64,000 nt of DNA from Lewinellaceae bacterium (GTDB lineage: Bacteria > Bacteroidota > Bacteroidia > Chitinophagales > Saprospiraceae). Numbering within the stretch: position 1 is the first letter of the stretch; every line of letters starts with the position of its first letter. Shown here piece by piece: positions 56,611-64,000 of the stretch. The stretch lies in NCBI GenBank assembly GCA_020636275.1, contig JACJYD010000007.1, forward strand, positions 1 to 64,000, in the 5' to 3' direction. The notes under the pieces were generated by a model that made no database searches, was not told where the DNA came from, and saw only the letters and a program-made list of their open reading frames with translations. A program made the position numbers and the translations under genes.

Positions 56611-57384
56611 ATGGAACCACTACGCGTCACCCTCGTTCAGACCGAGTTGGCCTGGGAAGATCCGGCCGCCAACTTGCAGCGACTAGAACGGAAATTGCAT
56701 CCGATTTCCGGAACGACCGATCTGATCATCCTCCCCGAGATGTTCACGACGGGATTCACCATGCGAGCAGAAGCTATGGCGGAGGACATGGACGGACCGA
56801 CCCTCCGTTGGATGCAAGCCATGGCATCCCAACTCGATGCGGTGATTACGGGCAGCGTAGTCATCTGCGAGCGTGGCGCCTGCTTCAACCGGTTGTTGTG
56901 GGTGCGCCCGGACAAAACCTATGCCTATTACGACAAACGGCATTTGTTTTCCCTGGCGGGCGAGCAACACCACTATACGGCCGGAAACCAACGGTTATTG
57001 GTGGGGCTAAAAGGCTGGACCATTTGCCCGCTGATCTGTTACGACCTTCGCTTTCCGGTGTGGAGCCGAAATACCCAGGACTACGACCTGCTCATCTACG
57101 TAGCTAATTGGCCGAAGGCCCGCAGGCATGCCTGGCAATCGCTTCTCGTGGCCCGGGCCATTGAAAACCAGTCTTATACCATCGGCGTCAACCGGGTGGG
57201 CGAGGATGCAAACGGAAATGAATATACCGGCGACTCGATGGTGGTTAACTTCGCGGGGGAAGTGCTTTACCACATCGCGTATGGAGAGCAAAGTGAAACC
57301 CTGACCCTGGCGCATGCCATTCAGGAATCTTTCCGGGCAAAATTCCCGTTCCTGGATGATGCCGACGATTTTTCGTTGAAATAA
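56611..57384 (+). CDS. Nitrilase-family amidohydrolase (omega-amidase type)
   Basis: 257 aa. The Glu-Lys-Cys triad is visible: E43 in LPEMFTTGF, K109 in YYDKRHLF and C143 in LICYDLRFP. The closest type is YafV/Nit2, an omega-amidase that clears alpha-ketoglutaramate and related amides. The open frame extends upstream but homology begins at the Met at 56611. Confidence 0.9.
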   Translation: MEPLRVTLVQTELAWEDPAANLQRLERKLHPISGTTDLIILPEMFTTGFTMRAEAMAEDMDGPTLRWMQAMASQLDAVITGSVVICERGACFNRLLWVRPDKTYAYYDKRHLFSLAGEQHHYTAGNQRLLVGLKGWTICPLICYDLRFPVWSRNTQDYDLLIYVANWPKARRHAWQSLLVARAIENQSYTIGVNRVGEDANGNEYTGDSMVVNFAGEVLYHIAYGEQSETLTLAHAIQESFRAKFPFLDDADDFSLK

Positions 57385-57412
57385 AAAAGGGGCCTGGTCA
57401 GGCCCCTTTTTT
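57383..57412. terminator. Bidirectional intrinsic terminator
   Basis: AAAAAAGGGGCCT pairs with AGGCCCCTTTTTT around a short loop, between the convergent amidase and DUF937 genes. Confidence 0.92.
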
Positions 57413-58034
57413 ATTTCTTCTTGAAAAGATTTCCCAGAAACTTCATCCCCATACTGGCGACCTCATCCGTAATATCGCCATCCCCGTCCTGGTCGAGGAA
57501 TTGGGTGATCATGTTCATAGCCGGGTTGCCGGATTGACGGTGCTGCTGGAGCTCGCCCGTCAAAAGGGAGGTCAGCCCTCCAATGTCGAGCCCTTGCTGG
57601 CGTTTTTGCTTCCCGAGCATGCCCATGACTACGGGCGCCAGCATCGTCATCAGATTGCCGGTGTTCCCCTTGTCCAATCCGCTCATTTTGCTGATCATAT
57701 CGATGACGTTTCCCTGGCGGTTACCCAGCACGTGGTTGATGATCCCTTCGCCGTTGAGCGCTCGGGGTTGCTCCTGGCGCGTAGTACCGCCGCCGATCAT
57801 TCCCATCAGGTCGTCCAGCACACTACCGTCGTGGTCCCGGTCCAGCGCATTGGCCAGCGAGGAGGCCCCTTCCGGAGTAGAAGCGTTGCGGGCGATCTGG
57901 TTGACAAGTGTAGACATGATCCCGTTTGCAGCCAGAGCGGTTTTTTCCCGGCTGGCGCCGCCCAGTTGACTGCTGAGCTGGTCGATCATGTCGTCGGACA
58001 GTTGTCCGTGCAAAAGATCCGTTAAATTTGACAT
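57411..58034 (-). CDS. DUF937 family protein with EF-hand-like C-terminus
   Basis: 207 aa from the Met at 58034 (an ATG five codons upstream is possible). Gly/Met-rich helical DUF937 repeats include LMGMIGGG and MLAPVVMGMLGKQK. Close to the end is DQDGDGDITDEV, a typical EF-hand or dockerin-like calcium loop. There is no signal peptide. Function is unknown. Confidence 0.82.
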   Translation of the reverse strand: MSNLTDLLHGQLSDDMIDQLSSQLGGASREKTALAANGIMSTLVNQIARNASTPEGASSLANALDRDHDGSVLDDLMGMIGGGTTRQEQPRALNGEGIINHVLGNRQGNVIDMISKMSGLDKGNTGNLMTMLAPVVMGMLGKQKRQQGLDIGGLTSLLTGELQQHRQSGNPAMNMITQFLDQDGDGDITDEVASMGMKFLGNLFKKK

Positions 58035-58175
58035 GTGACTTTTTTTCAAAGATACTAAATAAGTGTTGGGGCAAAAAATATTGCCACATTCCTTTGACGC
58101 ATAAAAGGAGGGCAGGTAACCCCGTCAAATCTTCAAATAATTGGTATCTTGTCCATTGCAATAAACCCGCAATAC

Positions 58176-59381
58176 ATGTCTTCCATCCCCAATCCGGAAA
58201 CAGCCCCTTTTGTTCAGGAAGCCCGGCAGTATGCCCTGCAATGGTTTAACGAGCACAACGATCCCCGCATGGTTTTCCACACGTATCAGCAGGCCGCGGA
58301 GGTTTTTCGATTGGCGGGAGAGATCGGCATGGGGAACCAGATGAACCCGGAGTATGTGGAGGCCGCAAGCGTTGCCGCTTGGTTGCACAACCTGGGTTAC
58401 GTCATTCGATACGACCACGGCTGGGAAGAGAGCCGGCAACTGTCGGTCGCCTTTTTAAAAAAGATCGCTGCTCCCGAACCCCTTATTCAGCGGGTGTATA
58501 ATGCCCTCACGGGTTTGCTGAGCTCCGAACCGCCCACCATGCCGGAGGCTCAATTGCTGGTTGATGCCGTGCATGCCCAACAGTTCGGGGCGGGCTTTTT
58601 CGATCACAGCCCCTTGCTCAAATTGGAGATGGAGTTGAAAGGACAGGACATTCCCATGGAAGCCTGGGGGCAATACCAGTTACAGCAATTGCTGAACATT
58701 ACCTACTATACGCCCTATGCAAAAGAAAAATTTGCGCCCTTGCTGGCCAAACACCTCCTGGAACAAAAGTCGCGCGTTGAAAAGCTCCAGCGGAAGCGGA
58801 GCGAGGACGACGAGGACCAGCTGCTGCGCAAATTTCAAATGCTGGAACGCAAGCTGCCCTCCAGCGGTATTCAGACATTTTTCCGCACCAGCTACCGCAA
58901 CCACATCAACCTTAGCTCTATTGCAGATAGTAAGGCCAATATCATGATCAGTGTGAATGCCATCCTGATCTCGGTGATGATCTCCGCTATTTCGTATAAG
59001 AATATCACCGAAACCACTCCCATGATCATGATGCCTACGGTGATCTTCCTCGTTACCGGCCTGACTTCCCTGACATTTGCCGTCCTCTCGGCCAGGCCAA
59101 AGGTCACCCGCCTCAACGAGGGAACACACGATAAGGAACGCATCAAACAAAACCTCTTTTTCTTTGGGAACTTTGTCAACCTCCGGCTCGACGAATACGA
59201 AGAAGCTATGGACGCCATCTTCCGCGATGGCGAACTTCTCTACGGGAATATGGTCCGCGACATGTACAACCTTGGACAGGTGCTCGATAAAAAGTACCGC
59301 TACCTCACCTTGTCGTATAATATTTTCATCGCCGGGTTTATTGCGACGGTGGTGTTTTTTATGATCGCGTTATTTTTTTAG
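58176..59381 (+). CDS. Pycsar-effector-like membrane protein with degenerate HD domain
   Basis: 401 aa. An N-terminal HD-type helical domain (about 1-190) is followed by a charged linker and a C-terminal membrane domain of the PycTM/DUF5706 type: RTSYRNHINLSSIADSKANI, then three membrane helices (about 255-278, 285-308 and 377-400). In Pycsar defence such effectors respond to cCMP or cUMP. Here no cyclase gene is adjacent. The HD motif is altered: H35 is kept, the second ligand is Gln39, and HD is H71-N72, so hydrolysis is doubtful. The ATG at 58176 is preferred over an upstream TTG (58149). Confidence 0.8.
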   Translation: MSSIPNPETAPFVQEARQYALQWFNEHNDPRMVFHTYQQAAEVFRLAGEIGMGNQMNPEYVEAASVAAWLHNLGYVIRYDHGWEESRQLSVAFLKKIAAPEPLIQRVYNALTGLLSSEPPTMPEAQLLVDAVHAQQFGAGFFDHSPLLKLEMELKGQDIPMEAWGQYQLQQLLNITYYTPYAKEKFAPLLAKHLLEQKSRVEKLQRKRSEDDEDQLLRKFQMLERKLPSSGIQTFFRTSYRNHINLSSIADSKANIMISVNAILISVMISAISYKNITETTPMIMMPTVIFLVTGLTSLTFAVLSARPKVTRLNEGTHDKERIKQNLFFFGNFVNLRLDEYEEAMDAIFRDGELLYGNMVRDMYNLGQVLDKKYRYLTLSYNIFIAGFIATVVFFMIALFF

Positions 59382-59449
59382 TTTTTGAGTTTATAAGGGC
59401 ATGAGCTTTTGAAGCATCAAAAACTCGTGCCCTTATAAACTTAAAAACT
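59380..59449. repeat. Long AT-rich palindrome at a convergent junction (copy 2)
   Basis: 33-bp arms (59380-59412 with 59417-59449) match at about 30 positions around a 4-nt loop. It starts with the same sequence as the copy at 16804. The stop of the plus-strand gene overlaps the left edge and the stop of rlmB is in the right arm. Confidence 0.8.
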
Positions 59450-60196
59450 CATCTCCCTTTGCCGCACCGCCTCATACAACATGATCCCCGCTGCCACCGA
59501 TACGTTGAATGAATCGGTTACCCCGACCTGGGGGATCCGGACGCGCTGATCTGCTGCGCGAAGGATCGGGGGTTGGATGCCTTTTCCTTCCGAGCCCAGG
59601 ATGATGGCGGACGGTTTTTTCAGATCGATCTCATACACCGGCAAACTACTTTCCAGGCTGGAGGCCAGCACCTGGATATCGTACGATTTGATCAGGTCGA
59701 TGGCGTTGAGGAGGCTGCTTTCGCGGCAAACCGGTATGCGTGTCAAGGCGCCGGCGGAGGTTTTGATCGCTTCGGCGTTGAGGGCTGCACTGCCCTGCTG
59801 GGGTACGACGATCGCATGGGCGCCGCAGATCTCCGCCGAGCGGGCGATGGCGCCGAAGTTGCGCACGTCAGTGATGCCGTCGAGCAGCAGTAGCAAAGCG
59901 GGCTCGCCCCGTTCGTGCAGACCGGCTAAAAGTTGGTCCAGATCCTGATAGGCCAGGGGCGCGATGAAGGCGATCACCCCTTGATGGTTGCTCTTCGAAA
60001 GGGCGTTGAGTTTTTCCTTTGGTACGTATTGGAGGGGGATGCCCTGTGCTTTGCACAAATGGCGCAGGGTTTTCTCCAGTTCGCCACGGGTGCCCTGCTG
60101 GAGCAGCACCTTCTCGATGGTTTGCCCGCCTTCGATGGCTTCTACTACCGGATGCCGGCCAAAGATCAGGTGGGAAGAGGAGGTGGGATCTGCCAT
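59441..60196 (-). CDS. rlmB: 23S rRNA (guanosine-2'-O)-methyltransferase RlmB (SpoU/TrmH family)
   Basis: 251 aa. An N-terminal substrate-binding domain starts HLIFGRHPVVEAIE. The SPOUT knot domain has the three TrmH motifs: NFGAIARSAEICGAHAIV, SAIILGSEGKGI and VGVTDSFNVSVAAGIMLYE. It methylates the ribose of a conserved G in 23S rRNA (G2251 in E. coli). Length is normal. Confidence 0.94.
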   Translation of the reverse strand: MADPTSSSHLIFGRHPVVEAIEGGQTIEKVLLQQGTRGELEKTLRHLCKAQGIPLQYVPKEKLNALSKSNHQGVIAFIAPLAYQDLDQLLAGLHERGEPALLLLLDGITDVRNFGAIARSAEICGAHAIVVPQQGSAALNAEAIKTSAGALTRIPVCRESSLLNAIDLIKSYDIQVLASSLESSLPVYEIDLKKPSAIILGSEGKGIQPPILRAADQRVRIPQVGVTDSFNVSVAAGIMLYEAVRQREMSF

Positions 60197-60264
60197 TTTT
60201 TGTCGTGAATGTAATAAAAAGGTATTCTTTTATGCTGTTACCTGGGGTGTGATCGAAATTTGCT

Positions 60265-60360
60265 TAATTTTGTGCGCCCCAGTAAAAACAAATTTACGGT
60301 TTGTGAGTCAATAATTAATCGTAAAGCTGGGTGCGGGCGCACCCGCACCCAGCTTTTTTA
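60265..60360 (+). ncRNA. Candidate short transcript or attenuated leader upstream of the M36 peptidase gene
   Basis: A perfect -7 motif TAATTTTG (60265-60272) is followed about 45 nt after the predicted start by a strong terminator: 15-bp stem (60323-60337 with 60342-60356) and TTTTTTATTTTT. Transcription from here would give an RNA of about 80 nt, or read through to the peptidase gene at 60386. A clear -33 element is missing. Confidence 0.4.
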
Positions 60361-60385
60361 TTTTTCAGAGAAAAAATGGTTTAGT

Positions 60386-63300
60386 ATGAAAAACTTCTTC
60401 TCGCAAAAAAACTTGCTTGCATTGGTCTTTTGGACCCTGTCCCTTCCCTTGGCATGGAGTCAGGTTCAAACGCCACTGGATATCGCGCTGCGTCACATCG
60501 AGAAAAACCACCAGGCCTGGGGCCTGACGGATCAGGATGTCGCAGATATGGCGGTTAATTATCAGTATGCCAGCAAACACAATGGGGTTACCCATATCTA
60601 CTTCATGCAGCGCCACGCGGGCATTGAAGTGTACAATGCCATCCTGAACCTAAACATCACCGCGGATGGCAAGGTGTTATACGCAGGTAAGCGTTTCATT
60701 CAGGAGCTGGCCGGCAAGATCAATACCACCCAGCCGGCCCTTACGCCCTGGGACGCCATCCAACAAGCTGCTGCACAATTGGGCTACACCGGCTATTCGG
60801 ATGTTCGCCTGGCTGAGAAAACCGGCGAGCATAGCTATCGCTATACAGGAGGTACGTTGTCGCGTTCGGATATCCAGGTGGCGTTAAGGTATCAGCCGAT
60901 GCAGAATGGATCCGTAAAACTAGCCTGGGATCTGGATCTGGACAACAGCTCCGACGAGGATCATTGGAGCGTTCGGGTCGATGCCCAGACGGGAGCGATC
61001 ATTGCCAAAAACAACTGGACGGTCTATTGCCAGTTTGATGCCGATCCTTACCACAACCACGACCGCGCATGTCGGGACCATGAAAATGCCTTTGTCCCGG
61101 TAAAAGAGGCGATGCGTCAGCAAAACTGGAGCTTCCTCAGCGATGATGCCGTATATAACGTCTTCCCGCTTCCTGTGGAAAGTCCCAACCACGGGGACCG
61201 GCAATTGCTCTCCAGTCCCGCCGACCCGGTGGCCTCTCCATTCGGATGGCACGATGTGGATGGAGTGACCGGCCCGGAATTTGATATCCTGAGGGGAAAT
61301 AACGTCTACGCTTTCCGCGACGGAAATGGGGATGAAACACCGGATGGGGATGTATCGGGTGGGGCAAGCCTCACCTTTGATTTTCCCTATAATGCCGATT
61401 GGGACCCTAATCAGATGGTTGAAGCGTCGATCACGAACCTCTTTTATACCAATAACATGATGCACGACGTCACCTATCATTATGGGTTTGACGAAGAGGC
61501 CGGCAATTATCAGGACAACAACTACGGCAACGGCGGCATGGAGGGGGATCACGTGAATGCGATGGGTCAGTTCGGCGGGGATGATCCGGTAGGATTGAAT
61601 GCCTTGAACAATGCCAATTTTTCCCTTTCTCCCGACGGTGGTAATGGTCGCATGCGCATGTACTACTGGAACCTGGGAAACCGCCTTCTCGAGGTGACTT
61701 CACCGTCTATCATTGCCGGTTATTACGGAACCGGAACTGCAGAATTTGGTCCTGCTGTTGCAGATCAACCTGTCAGTGGCGCGGTAGTGGAAGTAAATGA
61801 TGGTGTCAGCGAGCCCTACACTTCGGATGCTTGTGAGGAACCTTTTGTCAATGCTGCCGACCTGGCCGGGAAGATCGCACTGATCGACCGGGGGGGGTGC
61901 TATTTTGAGCAAAAGGCCCTTTATGCCGAACAAGCCGGCGCTATAGGCGTGATCATTTGCAACTACGAGGATGAAACCATGGGTATGGCAGGCGTAGCTG
62001 CGGTCGATGATCCGACCATTCCCACCATTTCCGTTTCGTCCAGCACCTGCGCCTTGATCCGTCAATATGCAGGCACCTCCCTGGAGGTAACCATTGCCGT
62101 ACCTTCCAACCCCGGTCCGGAGTACCTCACCGGGGATTTTGACAACGGGGTGGTTTCCCATGAGTATGCACATGGCGTTTCCTCCCGCCTAACCGGCGGT
62201 CCTTTCCAGGTCGGTTGCCTGGGGGGCGATGAACAAATGGGTGAAGGTTGGAGCGATTTCTTCTCCCTTATCCTGACTGTAGAACCGGGGGACGCGGGAG
62301 CTGACCGCAGAGGGGTCGGCACTTATGTCATGCGCCAGCCGGTTTTGAGCAAGGGGATCCGGTCTTATCCCTATTCGACGGATATGAACGAAAACCCATT
62401 TACGTATAAAAGTATTATTGGTGAATCGATCCCGCACGGGGTGGGCTCCGTCTGGTGTACCATGCTGTGGGACCTCTACTGGGCTTTTGTCGACGAATAC
62501 GGTTGGGACCCGGACCTGTTCAACGGGACCGGAGGGAACAACATGGCCGTTCAATTGGTGATGGACGGGATGAAGATGCAGCCCTGCGATCCCGGATTCG
62601 TCGACGGCAGGGACGCCATTCTCGCGGCAGACCAGGCCCTCTACGGCGGCGCCAACCAATGCCTGATCTGGGAAGTCTTTGCCCGCAGGGGATTGGGATA
62701 CACTGCAGACCAGGGTTCGCCTTACACAGTGGGAGATGAAAAAGAGAGTTTCGATCCCCTGCCTACCTGCATTCCGGAGCTGAAAATATCCAAGTCGGCC
62801 ACTGACTTTGTCGAGCCGGGCGATGAGATCCAATACACGATATATGTAGTGAATCACAAGCCCGAAGCGGTAACCAATGTAATAGTTTCGGATGAACTGC
62901 CAACAGGCGTCACCTTTGTGCCGGGTTCCGGCAGCATCACGCCAACCGTGAACGGAAATCTCCTCACCTTCGAATTGGGCGATATGGCCTTCGGCGACGA
63001 GGTCACGCTTACCTACAAGGGCGCCACCGACCCTGGGTTGTATTCGACCCAGTATTACCTCGAAGACGCCGAAGAGTCCATCTTCGGGGAATGGATCGAC
63101 TATCCGACCGGTAGCATCGAAGGAACGAATACCTGGATGGTGCAAGACCTCTTTTATCACAGTCAATTTCAGGCCTTCTTTGTCGAGGATATCGAGACGG
63201 AGAGCCAGCAGGTGTTCCAAAGCATCCAGCCGCAACCGGTGCAGGGCGACCAGCCGGTGCTGCGTTTCTACCACAAGTACGATACGGAGGCCGGTTATGA

Positions 63301-63952
63301 TGGCGGGTATGTCGAAATATCCAAGGATGGTGGCGACTCCTGGGATGGGATCGGTGACAAGATCTTCCGCAACCCCTATACCGGCGGAATTGCCTATACG
63401 ACTTTTACCATTCCGAACGTGCAATCCTTCTCCGGAAACAGCCAGGATTGGATCGCCTCCTATGTCGATTTAAGCGATTATGTCGGCGAGGACATCCTCA
63501 TTCGTTTTAAATTCGGGACGGATGAGCAACAGGGAGGCCTTGGCTGGTTTGTCGACGACATCGAGTTGATGGACATGCTCAACTACAACAGCGAGGCTTG
63601 CGTCACCGACGACCAGGGCGACAATGCCTGTGCCGATGCGCCTTCGCGCGGCACCATCGTCGACTCCCAACTGGCCAGCGGTGTGAAGGACGTCGAACTC
63701 GACGGGCTGACGTTCGCCCTCTTCCCTAATCCGGCACAGGACGTTCTGAATGTACGTCTGACTACTGTGAATACGGCCGACATCAGCCTCCGCATTCTTA
63801 CGGTCGATGGAAAGGAGATGATGACCTGGAACGGGGCGTTATCCGGTACGCAAACGCTACCGATGGATATTAGCCGACTCCCCGAGGGGATGTATATGGT
63901 GCAGTTGATTTCGGGAGGGCAGGTTGCCACGGAAAAAATTGTCATTCAATAA
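60386..63952 (+). CDS. Secreted M36 (fungalysin) metallopeptidase with PA, DUF11-like and T9SS domains
   Basis: 1188 aa from the Met at 60386, where a signal peptide begins. In order: an FTP propeptide, the M36 catalytic domain with HEYAH (H592, E593, H596) and third ligand E620 in GEGWSDFF, a PA domain inserted before the catalytic helix (ACEEPFVNAADLAGKIALID), a DUF11-type repeat (LKISKSATDFVEPGDEIQYT), a MAM/immune-inhibitor-A-like beta domain with FVDDIELMD, and a T9SS type A sorting domain (LFPNPAQDVLNV to the end). It degrades extracellular protein and is released or attached through the type IX system. Confidence 0.94.
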   Translation: MKNFFSQKNLLALVFWTLSLPLAWSQVQTPLDIALRHIEKNHQAWGLTDQDVADMAVNYQYASKHNGVTHIYFMQRHAGIEVYNAILNLNITADGKVLYAGKRFIQELAGKINTTQPALTPWDAIQQAAAQLGYTGYSDVRLAEKTGEHSYRYTGGTLSRSDIQVALRYQPMQNGSVKLAWDLDLDNSSDEDHWSVRVDAQTGAIIAKNNWTVYCQFDADPYHNHDRACRDHENAFVPVKEAMRQQNWSFLSDDAVYNVFPLPVESPNHGDRQLLSSPADPVASPFGWHDVDGVTGPEFDILRGNNVYAFRDGNGDETPDGDVSGGASLTFDFPYNADWDPNQMVEASITNLFYTNNMMHDVTYHYGFDEEAGNYQDNNYGNGGMEGDHVNAMGQFGGDDPVGLNALNNANFSLSPDGGNGRMRMYYWNLGNRLLEVTSPSIIAGYYGTGTAEFGPAVADQPVSGAVVEVNDGVSEPYTSDACEEPFVNAADLAGKIALIDRGGCYFEQKALYAEQAGAIGVIICNYEDETMGMAGVAAVDDPTIPTISVSSSTCALIRQYAGTSLEVTIAVPSNPGPEYLTGDFDNGVVSHEYAHGVSSRLTGGPFQVGCLGGDEQMGEGWSDFFSLILTVEPGDAGADRRGVGTYVMRQPVLSKGIRSYPYSTDMNENPFTYKSIIGESIPHGVGSVWCTMLWDLYWAFVDEYGWDPDLFNGTGGNNMAVQLVMDGMKMQPCDPGFVDGRDAILAADQALYGGANQCLIWEVFARRGLGYTADQGSPYTVGDEKESFDPLPTCIPELKISKSATDFVEPGDEIQYTIYVVNHKPEAVTNVIVSDELPTGVTFVPGSGSITPTVNGNLLTFELGDMAFGDEVTLTYKGATDPGLYSTQYYLEDAEESIFGEWIDYPTGSIEGTNTWMVQDLFYHSQFQAFFVEDIETESQQVFQSIQPQPVQGDQPVLRFYHKYDTEAGYDGGYVEISKDGGDSWDGIGDKIFRNPYTGGIAYTTFTIPNVQSFSGNSQDWIASYVDLSDYVGEDILIRFKFGTDEQQGGLGWFVDDIELMDMLNYNSEACVTDDQGDNACADAPSRGTIVDSQLASGVKDVELDGLTFALFPNPAQDVLNVRLTTVNTADISLRILTVDGKEMMTWNGALSGTQTLPMDISRLPEGMYMVQLISGGQVATEKIVIQ

Positions 63953-63958
63953 TTAAAG

Positions 63959-63988
63959 AGAAGAGCGCGCTTGCAGGCGCGCTCTTCT
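63959..63988 (+). terminator. Terminator of the M36 peptidase gene
   Basis: 12-bp arms (63959-63970 with 63977-63988) have a 6-nt loop and are followed by TCTTT. Confidence 0.88.
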
Positions 63989-64000
63989 TCTTTAAGAAAT

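Overview
The window is chromosomal DNA from a member of the Bacteroidota, most likely of the Saprospiria/Lewinella type. The evidence is promoters with the Bacteroidota -7 motif TAnnTTTG (often with a TTG or TTTG about 19-20 nt upstream), T9SS-type C-terminal domains, SprB repeats, many short lipoprotein signals, a two-membrane-segment TonB, LptC with a CNNM/CorC partner, a mitochondrial-type citrate synthase and a GlgE pathway cluster. GC content is moderately high and coding density is high. I see no tRNA, rRNA, CRISPR array, prophage or complete insertion sequence.

Layout. 1-3.4 kb: a lipoprotein-type dipeptidyl peptidase III, a small unknown protein and a lone RmlA. 3.4-11.5 kb (minus): an unknown protein, M29 aminopeptidase, HflX, then the tight run nucleotidyltransferase - TPR protein - DUF4292 lipoprotein - EnvC-like protein. 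11.5-16.8 kb: pyruvate kinase (minus), then acpP, fabF, rnc and an orphan NarL-type response regulator (plus). 16.9-20.3 kb (minus): a beta-helix/PA14 lipoprotein and a geranylgeranyl-reductase-like flavoprotein. 20.5-28.4 kb (plus): glgE, a TreS-maltokinase fusion, a small CBM48-like protein and glgB, which together form an alpha-glucan pathway in which maltose-1-phosphate is polymerised by GlgE and branched by GlgB. 28.4-35 kb: a large secreted SprB-repeat protein, an UMF1 transporter and an S9 peptidase. 35-42.2 kb (minus): the tight run fadD - mfd - PH-domain pair. 42.5 kb: rpmH (51 aa). 42.7-48.5 kb (minus): TPR protein, gcvH-vanZ-tonB, citrate synthase and a small periplasmic protein. 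48.6-54.5 kb: DUF3109, a PpiD-like isomerase, and convergent to it lipoprotein-lptC-CNNM/CorC. 54.9-64 kb: prs, rplY, a nitrilase-family amidase, DUF937, an HD/Pycsar-effector-like membrane protein, rlmB and a very large secreted M36 metalloprotease.

The most notable points are these. (1) The TreS domain of the TreS-maltokinase fusion carries Thr at the position of the catalytic Asp nucleophile, while the kinase domain looks intact. (2) The glgE upstream region contains a 128-bp MITE-like element with about 24-bp terminal inverted repeats and a TA duplication that abuts the neighbouring flavoprotein start codon. (3) Two dispersed copies of a TTACGC-ended repeat occur, one of them carrying two very long palindromes. 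(4) A pair of related AT-rich palindromes sits at two convergent junctions and contains stop codons of the flanking genes. (5) An orphan Pycsar-effector-like protein has a degenerate HD motif. (6) Long perfect hairpins occur in several mRNA leaders, as well as the usual terminators.
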